Under the pieces are notes generated by a model. It ran no database searches, was not told the DNA's origin, and saw nothing but the letters and a program-made list of their open reading frames with translations. From Balneolales bacterium ANBcel1 (GTDB taxonomy: Bacteria; Bacteroidota; Rhodothermia; Balneolales; Natronogracilivirgulaceae): 64,000 bases of DNA. A program made the position numbers and the translations under genes. Position 1 is the first letter of the stretch. Each line of letters opens with the position of its first letter. Shown in pieces: positions 9,175-19,631 of this stretch. Location of the stretch: positions 124,001-188,000 of the forward strand of contig JARULB010000006.1 of assembly GCA_029688905.1 (NCBI GenBank). The letters run 5' to 3'.

Positions 9175-10473
9175 TTAGAAGCCCAACAACCTGGGCAGGA
9201 ACAGGCTCAATTCTTCAAAATAGGTGACGACCATCAGGGAAAAGAGCATGGCGGCAAAAAACGGCAACAACGGCCTTACCACCTGAACAATAGAGAGTTT
9301 GGCCACACCGCATCCGACAAAAAGAACGGTGCCGACCGGCGGGGTGCAAAGTCCGACACTCAGATTGAGAATCATCATTATACCAAAATGGACGGGATCC
9401 ATGCCGAGTTCCATGACAACCGGCAGAAAAATTGGTGTGAAAATGAGTACGGCGGGCGTCATATCCATAAACACTCCGACAGCAAGCAGAGTAATATTTA
9501 TGATGACCAGGATCAGGAACGGGTTGTCGCTGAGGGTGAGCAGTCCTGCGGTGACCAGCTGCGGGATGTTTTCGTACGACATCACCCATGACATTCCCAG
9601 CGACGTGCCGATTAGCAGCGCTACGATTGCCGTGGTATTGCAACTGTCGAGAATGGTTTTCGGGAGGTCGGAGAGCTTGAGTTCCCGGTTGATGAAAGCC
9701 GCCAGGATGAAGGCGTAGAGCACCGCGATGGCAGAGGCCTCGGTGGCCGTGAAGATGCCTGCGATAATACCGCCGATGACAATCACGATCATCAGCAGGC
9801 TGGGCAGCGCTCGCCCGAATTTCCGTAACACTTCGCTCAGAGGCAGCCGGTCCGATACCGGATATTTCTTTCGAAATGCGTAGTATCCGGCGACGAACAT
9901 GATCATCAGTCCGGTGAAGGCCCCGGGAAGGTAGCCGGCCAGAAAGAGTGCGGCAATGGATACCCCTCCGCTGGCCAGGGAGTAAACGATCAGGATATTG
10001 CTGGGCGGGATGAGCAATCCTGTGGTCGACGAGGTGATGTTGACCGCCGCGCTGTATCCGCGATCGTACCCCTGCTTGTTCATCTGGGGAGTCATGAATG
10101 TGCCGACGGCGGAGGCGGCGGCTACGGCCGACCCGGATATGGAACCGAACAGCATGGCTGCTATGACATTGACATAGGCGAGTCCGCCGGGTAACATGCC
10201 AACCAGGGATTTGGCGAAATCGATTAGCCGTTCGGCAATCCCTCCCTTGTTCATCAGCTGACCGGCCAGGATGAAAAAGGGAATCGCCAGCAGCGTGAAA
10301 CTGTCCAGGCCGGTGCCCAGCCGCTGTGCTACGGTGGTCATGGCCGGTGTGACATCAACGCTTACCAGCAGTGTCAGAATCGTCGCGATGCCGATACTGA
10401 ACGCCACGGGAACCCCAATCGCCAGCAGTACCACAAATGAGATAACCAGTACGAGAATCCCTATTATTTCCAT
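9175..10473 (-). CDS. dctM: TRAP transporter large permease, DctM family
   Basis: Inner-membrane transport subunit of a tripartite ATP-independent periplasmic transporter, 432 residues with about 12 hydrophobic segments. DctM hallmarks include the N-terminal FVVLLAIGVPVAFSIG, the PFFILAGQLMNKGGIAERL motif and GSISGSAVAAASAVGTFM. It works with the DctQ and DctP proteins encoded directly upstream and couples uptake of an organic acid to the sodium or proton gradient. Cluster context predicts a hexuronate (galacturonate or glucuronate) as substrate. It is separated from dctQ by about 105 bases without a gene. Confidence 0.95.
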   Translation of the reverse strand: MEIIGILVLVISFVVLLAIGVPVAFSIGIATILTLLVSVDVTPAMTTVAQRLGTGLDSFTLLAIPFFILAGQLMNKGGIAERLIDFAKSLVGMLPGGLAYVNVIAAMLFGSISGSAVAAASAVGTFMTPQMNKQGYDRGYSAAVNITSSTTGLLIPPSNILIVYSLASGGVSIAALFLAGYLPGAFTGLMIMFVAGYYAFRKKYPVSDRLPLSEVLRKFGRALPSLLMIVIVIGGIIAGIFTATEASAIAVLYAFILAAFINRELKLSDLPKTILDSCNTTAIVALLIGTSLGMSWVMSYENIPQLVTAGLLTLSDNPFLILVIINITLLAVGVFMDMTPAVLIFTPIFLPVVMELGMDPVHFGIMMILNLSVGLCTPPVGTVLFVGCGVAKLSIVQVVRPLLPFFAAMLFSLMVVTYFEELSLFLPRLLGF

Positions 10474-10578
10474 AGCCTCTTTCGTTTAGCGTTCGGTTGA
10501 CTCCATCCGGATGCCGATCCGGCGACTCTGCCGGAAACAACGGCTCTGTTCACCGGTCCGGCGGGAGCTGTTCCGAAA

Positions 10579-11106
10579 TTATCCTGCAAGTACATCTTCC
10601 TCCTCCGTTGCATGTTCCGGTTCCACCTCCTTCCTGCGAATTCCAAGCTCCTGGAGGATAAACTCTACGGCGTAGAGTACCATGGCAATTCCGCTAAGCG
10701 GCAGTGCCAGATAGACCACCGACATGGACACCCCGAGGGCAGGAGAATACTGATCAAGCACATAGGTCAGGATTACCAGCTGAATGCCGCCGTAGACCAG
10801 CACGCTCAATGCGAAGAGCGCGATCAGGGTGTGAATTACCACGTTCAGCTTTACCCGTTGCCGCTCATTGAGTTTGAGCACCAGCAAATCAAGCGCCAAA
10901 TGCATCCTGAGCCGGTAGGCGTAGGCCGCGGCCATCAGGCCCAGCCAGATCAGCAGATAGCGGGAGAGCTCCTCGGTGAAGGTGACCGGCGCCCCGGCCA
11001 CGTATCGCATGAACACCTGAAACAACACCGCCAGCACCAGCACCGACATCAGTGCCACAGATAAACGAGAAAGAAGGTAATCAAGACCCTTAATCAATAA
11101 ATTCAT
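10579..11106 (-). CDS. dctQ: TRAP transporter small permease, DctQ family
   Basis: Four-helix membrane subunit of the TRAP transporter, 175 residues from the ATG at 11106 (a GTG lies one codon upstream). The segment MRYVAGAPVTFTEELSRYLLIWLGLMAAA is the diagnostic DctQ region, split here by the usual short loop. The charged tail (RRKEVEPEHATEEED) is cytoplasmic by prediction. The start overlaps the end of dctP by 17 bases, so the two are probably translationally coupled. Confidence 0.93.
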   Translation of the reverse strand: MNLLIKGLDYLLSRLSVALMSVLVLAVLFQVFMRYVAGAPVTFTEELSRYLLIWLGLMAAAYAYRLRMHLALDLLVLKLNERQRVKLNVVIHTLIALFALSVLVYGGIQLVILTYVLDQYSPALGVSMSVVYLALPLSGIAMVLYAVEFILQELGIRRKEVEPEHATEEEDVLAG

Positions 11107-12094
11107 CACCCAGTACCTGAATTTCTGTCATCAGTTCATATATGAGAGGCTGATTTTGCCGAATGTGTTCATAGTATGGCTGCGAGGCCTCCATAAAGGG
11201 CTCCCGATCGGGACGTATAATCTCCACACCGGCAGCTTCCACCGCCTCCAGCGCATGCCGGCTGGCCTCCTCCCACAACCGGCGCTGATGCGGCACCGAC
11301 TCCAGGGCCGCCTCACTGACAATCGCACGCTGCTCTTCATTGAGTACGTGCTCCCAGGTGTGCTCCGATATCAGCAAAATATCGGGGAGCGCGGTGTGCT
11401 CGTTGAGTGTGTAGTATCGAGAAACTTCGTAGTGCCGGGAAAGGTAAAAACTCGGGGGATTGTTCTCGGCGCCATCCACAACCCCCTGCTGCAGCGCCGT
11501 ATAGAGCTCCCCCCAGGAGATCGGAGTTGCCGATCCGCCAAGCGTGTTGATCATGCGAATGGATGAGGCACTTTCCTGAACCCGGATGCTGAGCCCGCTA
11601 AGGTCATCCGGGGTGTGGATGGGCCGGCGGGTCGTGTAAAAACTGCGTGTTCCCGCATCATAATAACAGAGCCCGACAATGCGATAGGGACGGCTGGCAT
11701 CCAGGATTCTCCGGCCGATCTCACCGTCCAGTACGGCATGCATGTGCGCGTTGTTCTGAAACAGGAACGGTACGCTGAATATGGAATACAGGGATGTAAA
11801 ACTCTCCATCACCGATGTGGAGACTTTGGTGATGTCCAGGCTTCCGATCTGAAGCAGCTCCAGTGTTTCGCGCTCGGTGCCCAGCTGCTCATTTGGGTAG
11901 ATATTTATGCGCATGCTGCCGTCGGACTTTTCATGAACCAGCTGCGCCATGTGCTCCATGCCCTGGTGCACTGGATGCGAGGAGTCCAGCCCATGGCCCA
12001 GACGGAGCACAACCGTGTCGTCTGAAGTGCCGCAACTCGTTGACAGAAGCAGAAGAAGCATGAGCGCCAGGCCGGTAATTCGGGTTCGAGTCAT
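11090..12094 (-). CDS. dctP: TRAP transporter solute-binding lipoprotein, DctP family
   Basis: Extracytoplasmic substrate-binding component of the TRAP transporter. The ATG at 12094 gives 334 residues opening with a lipoprotein signal: a hydrophobic Leu-rich stretch ending in LSTSC, so the mature protein should be lipid-anchored. DctP features include GHGLDSSHPVHQGM near the N-terminus, IYPNEQLGTERE, the conserved Arg in LSIRVQES that usually holds the substrate carboxylate, and VDGAENNPPSF. It is the first gene of the hexuronate cluster, and the promoter is expected upstream of 12100. The substrate is predicted from context to be a hexuronate. Confidence 0.93.
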   Translation of the reverse strand: MTRTRITGLALMLLLLLSTSCGTSDDTVVLRLGHGLDSSHPVHQGMEHMAQLVHEKSDGSMRINIYPNEQLGTERETLELLQIGSLDITKVSTSVMESFTSLYSIFSVPFLFQNNAHMHAVLDGEIGRRILDASRPYRIVGLCYYDAGTRSFYTTRRPIHTPDDLSGLSIRVQESASSIRMINTLGGSATPISWGELYTALQQGVVDGAENNPPSFYLSRHYEVSRYYTLNEHTALPDILLISEHTWEHVLNEEQRAIVSEAALESVPHQRRLWEEASRHALEAVEAAGVEIIRPDREPFMEASQPYYEHIRQNQPLIYELMTEIQVLGDEFID

Positions 12095-12617
12095 ATGAAA
12101 TAATACCAAAGTATACGGTTACTTTACCGATTAAGTAAGAATACTTCTTTTCTGATTGAGATACAAGAGTTGCATCCTTGCTGATGGTTTACCGGAGCCT
12201 GTTAATGCCGTGCCGGATAATACTGTCACCGCTACGGGTAACGGTATCGGAACACCCGAATAGCCTGGACAAAACCGACCGTTCTGCCGGTTTTACATGC
12301 GTCCGGTAAACGGCAGGTACAGAATAAGCCATATCACAGAAACCTTCTGAACCCCAGGCGGGAAACACTCGTAATTATCCGGGATGGCGAGAATCCGTCA
12401 ACAGTATAAAGACGCAACGGCTTCGGATTTGCGCCACATGAGAAATCCGAAGAATTGCAGTTTACGGAGCGGGTGCTGCCCGGCGAATCCGGATTAATTC
12501 GCTTCGAAATTCTCCCTCAGGGATGGGCTGTGGACGATACCACCGGAAGAGGCATAACCGTGTCGTTATTGAAGCAGCGGGGATGGGTCATATGATGTGA
12601 AGGTGGGGCAGGCGCAT
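12095..12617. other. Intergenic region between the hexuronate cluster and groEL
   Basis: About 520 bases with no convincing complete gene. The part next to dctP is AT-rich and should hold the hexuronate promoter. It contains short inverted repeats, for example CGGT(6)ACCG at about 12116-12129 and AAGTA(4)TACTT at about 12136-12149, which are possible operator half-sites but not recognised as any named box. A plus-strand open frame without an ATG lies at 12410-12595 and is listed separately. Confidence 0.4.
12410..12595 (+). pseudogene. Possible decayed gene remnant
   Basis: An open plus-strand frame runs from just after a stop at 12407-12409 to a TGA at 12593-12595. It has no ATG. The encoded string includes RVLPGESGLIRFEIL and reads like a structured beta-rich protein, but I do not recognise a family. 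It could be the 3' remnant of a degraded gene or simply a chance frame in this GC-rich DNA. Confidence 0.25.
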
Positions 12618-12658
12618 AAAAAAAACCCGATACCCCTGAAAAAAAAGAAGTATCGGGT
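12618..12658 (-). terminator. Intrinsic terminator of groES-groEL
   Basis: Perfect inverted repeat ACCCGATAC (12625-12633) and GTATCGGGT (12650-12658). On the minus-strand transcript it is followed by a run of eight U (plus-strand A run 12618-12625). It lies about 150 bases after the groEL stop. Confidence 0.85.
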
Positions 12659-12806
12659 CAAGGTGATATAACCTTATGCAAGGCTCGGGTTGGGCCAGGC
12701 ACAGTGTCGGCCGGCTCTGATGCAGAGACGGGCCGCAGGCGGTGTCAGGTAAACCCGGCACCGGGCCGGGTCCCTGAACCGCAACTTGTGGCGTCGATGG
12801 GCACGT

Positions 12807-14462
<1,656 letters not shown>

Positions 14463-14559
14463 AGGTCAGTTTCTTTTTAAAAGTTATGGTTCTTAAAGTC
14501 TGCATCAGCCGTTCGATCGGTTCTGTGTCGCCGAGGCATCAAACGGCCTGATATACGGT

Positions 14560-14847
14560 TCAGGAAAGTACTCCAAGGATGTCGCTCTCCCGCATGATGA
14601 TCAGCTCTTCACCGTCAATTTCAATCTCGGTGCCGGCATATTTGCCGTAGAGAACCTTGTCCCCTTCCTTGACGGACATGTCGATCTTGTTGCCGTTTTC
14701 AACTTTACCGGCTCCAACAGCTACTACGGACCCGCGCTGCGGCTTCTCCTTTGCCGAATCGGGAATGATGATACCCGAGCTGGTTTTTTCTTCAGCTGAG
14801 TCGGGGCGAACCAAAACACGATCACTGAGAGGTTTGATACTTGCCAT
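14560..14847 (-). CDS. groES: Co-chaperonin GroES
   Basis: 10-kDa lid of the GroEL chaperonin, 95 residues. It carries the conserved [10 protein letters not shown] start, the mobile loop around [32 protein letters not shown]-type beta segments and the terminal ESDILGVL. First gene of the groES-groEL unit; the CIRCE element begins about 34 bases before its ATG. Confidence 0.99.
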   Translation of the reverse strand: MASIKPLSDRVLVRPDSAEEKTSSGIIIPDSAKEKPQRGSVVAVGAGKVENGNKIDMSVKEGDKVLYGKYAGTEIEIDGEELIIMRESDILGVLS

Positions 14848-14880
14848 GATGATTACTTGTTTAATGGTGATAGGTAATGT

Positions 14881-14907
14881 TTGGCACTCTTTGTTTCGGA
14901 GTGCCAG
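14881..14907 (-). promoter_or_regulatory. CIRCE element (HrcA operator)
   Basis: Inverted repeat TTGGCACTC - 9 bases - GAGTGCCAG on the plus strand, close to the CIRCE consensus TTAGCACTC-N9-GAGTGCTAA. It sits directly upstream of groES, where HrcA normally represses chaperonin genes. Each arm departs from the consensus at one central base (G for A on the left, C for T on the right), so those two pair; the outermost base pair is broken. No hrcA gene is in the window. Confidence 0.9.
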
Positions 14908-15137
14908 TTTTTAATCCGTGCCAATAATAAGAACTGCTGGGTTATTACGCAAGAAGCATTTTTTACATTTTAGCAGTCACTACCAACAGAGTGACAACAG
15001 TGCCAGATCAACACAACGGAATCCCGATTCGTTCACAGTTTTTCCGGCTGCGCGCTCTCGTTGCGTGCTCGATATAAACCGGCATTTTGCCCGGCCGGTA
15101 TTAAGCGTATCCCCGGTATCTGGCCGAAGGCGTTCGG

Positions 15138-15956
15138 CTATTTTGAAACCTCCTGTGAAGGAACGCCTCCCTCTTGTCGATCGAGCCACTCCGCGAGCTT
15201 CACAAACACTTCCGGCTCCAGTTCTTCCGCCCTCCTTCCCGCGTCAAACCCCTCCGGGAAGGTATTGCCGAAGAGGGGTTTCAATGCGTTGGACAACTTT
15301 TTTCTGCGCTGCTGAAACGCGGTGCGCACAACCAGCTTGAACCGTCCCAGGCTCACCGGGAGGTCTCGCACGGACCCCGGATACCGCTCGTTGCCCGGCC
15401 GGTAGAAGATCACCGCGCTCTCCACTTTGGGCGGCGGATGAAACACATGGCGGGAAACCGGAAACAGCAGCTCGATCTGCCCCAGTACCTGTGCCTGTAC
15501 GCTCAGAATTCCGTAATCGCGGGTACGCGGCCGCGCCACAAGCCGTTCGGCAACCTCTTTCTGAATCATTAATACCGCGCCGGAAAACAGGTCGCCGTTA
15601 TCTATCACCCGGAACAGGATGGGACTGGTGAGATAGTAGGGCAGATTTCCCACCAGAAACGGTTTGCCCTCAACTCCGGCTGCCATGGACTCTGGCTGCG
15701 CATCCAGAAAGCTCTGCGCATGCACCGTGAGGCCGGGATACTTCTGCCGCAAAACGGTAATGGACCGTTCATCCACCTCATAGGCCGTCATATCCGGAAA
15801 CCGCTCCAGCAGCATGCCGGTCAGTGCGCCGGTACCCGGACCAATTTCCACCACACGGTCGGTATCGCCAGGGCGGACGGCCGAGACGATCTTTTCCGCC
15901 ACCTGACGGTCACGTAAAAAATGCTGCCCCAGAGATTTCTTCGGCCGTATGTTCAT
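15138..15956 (-). CDS. rsmA: 16S rRNA (adenine1518-N6/adenine1519-N6)-dimethyltransferase RsmA
   Basis: Methylates two adjacent adenines in the 3' hairpin of 16S rRNA (KsgA). The 272-residue protein opens with the family signature PKKSLGQHFLRD. SAM-binding VVEIGPGTGALT follows at about residues 35-46, and the catalytic NLPYYLTSPI (NLPY motif) is clear. The C-terminal small domain ends near EPEVFVKLAEWL. It is divergent from alanine dehydrogenase, and the 142 bases between them should hold both promoters. Confidence 0.97.
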   Translation of the reverse strand: MNIRPKKSLGQHFLRDRQVAEKIVSAVRPGDTDRVVEIGPGTGALTGMLLERFPDMTAYEVDERSITVLRQKYPGLTVHAQSFLDAQPESMAAGVEGKPFLVGNLPYYLTSPILFRVIDNGDLFSGAVLMIQKEVAERLVARPRTRDYGILSVQAQVLGQIELLFPVSRHVFHPPPKVESAVIFYRPGNERYPGSVRDLPVSLGRFKLVVRTAFQQRRKKLSNALKPLFGNTFPEGFDAGRRAEELEPEVFVKLAEWLDRQEGGVPSQEVSK

Positions 15957-16098
15957 AGATCAAAGCGTGGAGATTGTTTTCAATGCCCTGCCACCGTTTA
16001 ATTTGTAAAACGTGGCCAAGTCACGTAACTTTTTGGGATATGACAACCTTCTGTGACGAACGTTTCAGCGTTCTGTTATCCCATCAACCCGCCGGTCC

Positions 16099-17319
16099 AT
16101 GGAAATAATGAACCCCTACCAGGTTGCGCAGCAATTCGGCCTGAAGACCCTGGAAAAACCCGAAGAGCGCACCGGATCACATATCAGCATGAAGATAGGG
16201 CTCCCCCGCGAGCGATCCAAGGATGAACGGCGAATGGCGGTCACACCCGGCGGTGTCGCCGATCTCAAGGCCAACGGCCACGAGGTATTTGTCGAGGCCG
16301 GTGCCGGTGAAGACGCCCGGTTTCCCGACCATGAGTATTCCGAGGCCGGAGCCGAAATAGCCGCAACCGCCGAAGAGCTCTACAAGCGATCCGAAATCAT
16401 CCTGAAAGTGGCCCCGCCCGACGAAAGTGAGCATGAACTGCTGCAACCCGATCAGGTTGTCATCTCGGCACTGCATCTTGGCGGCACTACCGAAAAGTAT
16501 CTCAAGGAGCTGATGCGCAAAAACATCACCGGCATCGGCTTTGAGTTCATCAAATCTCCCGACAACAGTTTCCCGATTGTCCGGATGATGCACGAAATCA
16601 CCGGCTCCATGTCCATTCAGATCGCCGCCCATTATCTGGAGAACAATCAGAACGGACAGGGCATCCTTCTGGGCGGAATCTCCGGTGTGCCGCCTGCGAC
16701 GGTCGTGATTCTCGGAGCCGGCATCATTGCCGAATATGCGGCCCGTACGGCTCTGGGATACGGCGCCCAGGTGTTTGTCATGGACAATGACCTTGCCCAG
16801 CTCCGGCACCTTGAAAACTCGCTCGACCGTCGAATCATCACCGCCATGGCTACTCATCAGTATATCACCTCGGCCCTCAAGGTTGCCGACGTGGTGATCG
16901 GCGCGGCGATGGTCGAGGGGCACCGCGCACCCTGCTGGGTCACCAGGCCCATGGTGGAGGCGATGAAACCGGGCAGTGTTATTGTGGATGCCGTCATCGA
17001 CCAGGGCGGATGTATTGAGACAAGCCGGACTACCACACTCTCCGATCCCGTTTTTACAGACAGCGGCGTGGTGCATTACTGCGTGCCCAACATCCCTGCC
17101 AACGCCGCCCGTACCGCAACCACGGCTCTGAATAATCTGCTGGTTCCGTTCCTGCTGGATATCGGCGACGCCGGCGGCATCCGTGAGGCGCTGTGGACCA
17201 ACGTCAGTCTTCGAAACGGCACCTATGTTTATAAAAACCAGCTCACAAAAAAATCCCTCTCCCAGTTTTTCAACATCCCCTACCGTGATATCGAAATGCT
17301 GATCGCCAGCCGGATCTAG
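16099..17319 (+). CDS. ald: Alanine dehydrogenase
   Basis: NAD-dependent oxidative deamination of L-alanine to pyruvate and ammonia, or the reverse. 406 residues. Family motifs include IGLPRERSKDERRMAVTPGGV, the substrate Lys region ILKVAPP, GFEFIKSPDNSFPIVRMMHEI, the Rossmann VVILGAGIIAEYAARTAL, and VDAVIDQGGCIETSR. The first about 30 residues (QQFGLKTLEKPE) extend beyond the classic start at an internal ATG (16189). I keep the longer start because the extension looks protein-like, but the shorter one is possible. Stands alone on the plus strand. Confidence 0.95.
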   Translation: MEIMNPYQVAQQFGLKTLEKPEERTGSHISMKIGLPRERSKDERRMAVTPGGVADLKANGHEVFVEAGAGEDARFPDHEYSEAGAEIAATAEELYKRSEIILKVAPPDESEHELLQPDQVVISALHLGGTTEKYLKELMRKNITGIGFEFIKSPDNSFPIVRMMHEITGSMSIQIAAHYLENNQNGQGILLGGISGVPPATVVILGAGIIAEYAARTALGYGAQVFVMDNDLAQLRHLENSLDRRIITAMATHQYITSALKVADVVIGAAMVEGHRAPCWVTRPMVEAMKPGSVIVDAVIDQGGCIETSRTTTLSDPVFTDSGVVHYCVPNIPANAARTATTALNNLLVPFLLDIGDAGGIREALWTNVSLRNGTYVYKNQLTKKSLSQFFNIPYRDIEMLIASRI

Positions 17320-17543
17320 GTGCCGGATTCCGGTGTGCAACTCATTATCAGAATTACCCGTAATGAGGATCGCGCAAAAAGCCGTTGAAACCGGTCTGCA
17401 TTTGACATAATATAGAACGTTGTCTGTGCCTCTCTCCGAATAACATGAGAGGCCAATGTGGCGTACCGCATATCACGGCACTTACTCCCCGCCGAAGCAC
17501 CGGCAGGGCACGTTTCCATAGCAACCCAAATCATTACGTACTG

Positions 17544-19208
17544 ATGAAATCATTTACCACGCATTTGTGCCTGACCGGCACCCTGTTTTTTCTGATTATT
17601 TCCTGCAGCCCCGATAATGGTGAAGTACCGCTGCCGGGCCCGCTTTCCGAGGCCGATATCATGGAGCATGTGGAAGTGCTCGCCTCTGATGAATTCGGCG
17701 GCCGCGCCCCCGGTACTGTCCATGAGGAGATGACGGTTGAATACATCGCCGACCAGTTTGAACGGTTCGGCCTGGAACCCGGAATGCCCGGCGGATCCTG
17801 GACCCAGCCCGTGCCGCTGATGGCCCAGCAGACCCATCTCGCAGAACTGACCTTGTCCACCGACGGGGAGGCCCTGAACTATCTGGACGACTTCATGGCC
17901 TGGCCCGCACACGTGCAGGAGTCGGTGGAAGTCAACGAAGCCGAACTGATCTATGTCGGCTACGGAATCGAAGCCCCGGAAGAGGAGTGGGACGACTTCA
18001 AGGGAACGGATGTATCCGGCAAGGTGCTGGTTTTCAAAAACTTCAACCCCGTCACCTTTGAAGACCGCTTTGACGGCGGAAACAGGCTTTACTACGGACG
18101 ATGGACCTACAAATTTGAACAGGCGATCGCAAAGGGCGCTCTGGGAGCCTTTATCATCCATACCGACGAAACCGCCGGTTACGGCTGGGATATCGTTCGC
18201 AACAGCTGGAGCCGGGAACGTTTCTTTGTGTTTGATGATGAGGGACACAACACGGAGTTTTCAGGCTGGCTCACCCATGACCGCAGCAGGGAGCTGTTTG
18301 AAGCCGCGGGCCTTGACCTCGACGACATGCTGGCCGCCGCCGAAGACCCCGCCTTTGAGCCGGTGCCCATGCCCAATGTAACGGTTAACCTCTCCCTGCA
18401 AGCCGATTACCGCTCCATCGAGGGGCAGAATGTGGTTGGCAAGCTCCCCGGTTCCGATCCCATCCTCGCCGACGAAGCGGTGGTGTTCTCCGCCCACCAC
18501 GACCACCTGGGCATCGGCACCCCTGTTGACGGCGACTCCATCTTCAATGGTGCCTGGGATAACGCCAGCGGGGTGAGCCTGCTCATCAACATGGGCCGGC
18601 TGTTTGCCATGGAATCGGAAGAGATCCGCCGCACTCTCTATTTTGCAGCCGTAACCGCCGAGGAGTCCGGTCTGCTGGGATCGCAGTACTTCGCCGAAAA
18701 CCCGCCGGTCCACGCCGGAAAGATCTCCGCCAACATCAACCTCGACGCCACCAACATCTTCGGAAAAACCAGGGATTTCGTAGCCATCGGTTACGGGCGA
18801 TCCGATATCGATGGAATTCTGGATGAGGAGGCCCGCAGGCTCGGCCGAACTGTCAAACCGGACCCGCGTCCGGAACAGGGAATCTATTACCGGTCCGACC
18901 ATTTCTCGTTTGCCCGGCAGGGAATTCCTGCGCTTTACCCCAATCCGGGAACCGATTTTGTCGACAAACCCGACAACTTCAATGATCAGGTCGCAGAGTA
19001 TCGCGAAAAAATCTATCACACGGTACACGACAAGGTCCACGACTGGTGGGATCTTTCCGGGGCCGTTGAGGATATGAAGCTCATCTATCGGGTGGCAAAA
19101 CGCATCGCAAACGCGGACGCCATGCGGCAATGGGTTCCGGGCGGTGAGTTTGAACAGGCGCGGATTAACGCGATGGAAGAGGCCGCCGCCCTTCCGGAGC
19201 CCTACTAA
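17544..19208 (+). CDS. M28-family metallopeptidase lipoprotein
   Basis: Exported zinc aminopeptidase-like protein, 554 residues from the ATG at 17544, chosen because it opens a lipoprotein signal ending LIISC; the upstream frame would put 33 polar residues before it. A PA-domain-like region (residues about 120-270) precedes the M28 catalytic domain. That domain shows FSAHHDHLG, WDNASGVS, the TAEESGLLGS Glu pair and DHFSFARQGIPAL, which supply the two-zinc ligands and catalytic Glu. It probably trims peptides outside the cytoplasm, together with the several S9 peptidases in this window. Confidence 0.92.
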   Translation: MKSFTTHLCLTGTLFFLIISCSPDNGEVPLPGPLSEADIMEHVEVLASDEFGGRAPGTVHEEMTVEYIADQFERFGLEPGMPGGSWTQPVPLMAQQTHLAELTLSTDGEALNYLDDFMAWPAHVQESVEVNEAELIYVGYGIEAPEEEWDDFKGTDVSGKVLVFKNFNPVTFEDRFDGGNRLYYGRWTYKFEQAIAKGALGAFIIHTDETAGYGWDIVRNSWSRERFFVFDDEGHNTEFSGWLTHDRSRELFEAAGLDLDDMLAAAEDPAFEPVPMPNVTVNLSLQADYRSIEGQNVVGKLPGSDPILADEAVVFSAHHDHLGIGTPVDGDSIFNGAWDNASGVSLLINMGRLFAMESEEIRRTLYFAAVTAEESGLLGSQYFAENPPVHAGKISANINLDATNIFGKTRDFVAIGYGRSDIDGILDEEARRLGRTVKPDPRPEQGIYYRSDHFSFARQGIPALYPNPGTDFVDKPDNFNDQVAEYREKIYHTVHDKVHDWWDLSGAVEDMKLIYRVAKRIANADAMRQWVPGGEFEQARINAMEEAAALPEPY

Positions 19209-19217
19209 CATCCACGT

Positions 19218-19595
19218 ATGGGTTCCGGGGGCAACAAAGGCGAATTGAGCGAGCAGAATTTTCGGCGTATCAGCCGGATAAATATTCTGCTCGTTCCTCC
19301 CCTTTTTATCATTTTCGCCTGGCCCTATTATGTGTTGGGGATTCAGGCAGGCCTTCCGGAATTACTGCTTTTCGCTGGATCCGCCGGTTTCTCGCTGTCA
19401 TTCACCCTGACCATTCTCCACGGACATGTCACTATTGCCGTTGGCGCGCCACACCGATATAACTATCATGACTGGCTGCGAAGACACCGCTGGTCGTACG
19501 GACTGCTCATCAAACCGATCTTTTTTTCGACTCGCTTGCGGCTGTTTCTTTTGATTTTGAGTGCGGGAATTCTTATATCAGGCTTAGTACTCTGA
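19218..19595 (+). CDS. Small hypothetical membrane protein
   Basis: 125 residues, not recognised. It has three or four hydrophobic segments: around ILLVPPLFIIFAWPYYVLG, LLLFAGSAGFSLSFTLTILHGH and LRLFLLILSAGILISGLVL. A conserved-looking HGHVTIAVGAPHRYNYHDWLRRH stretch lies between them, broken by several His that could bind metal or heme. It starts nine bases after the M28 peptidase and precedes the HiPIP gene, so a joint transcript is likely. A role in electron transfer is only a guess from the neighbour. Confidence 0.75.
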   Translation: MGSGGNKGELSEQNFRRISRINILLVPPLFIIFAWPYYVLGIQAGLPELLLFAGSAGFSLSFTLTILHGHVTIAVGAPHRYNYHDWLRRHRWSYGLLIKPIFFSTRLRLFLLILSAGILISGLVL

Positions 19596-19631
19596 AATCA
19601 AACCCATAACCCGTGCAATCAGGAAACCATT

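Noticed and set aside
16177-17340. 387-codon minus-strand frame opposite alanine dehydrogenase
   Set aside because: Shadow of ald; the translation is His/Gly/Asp-rich without domain signals.
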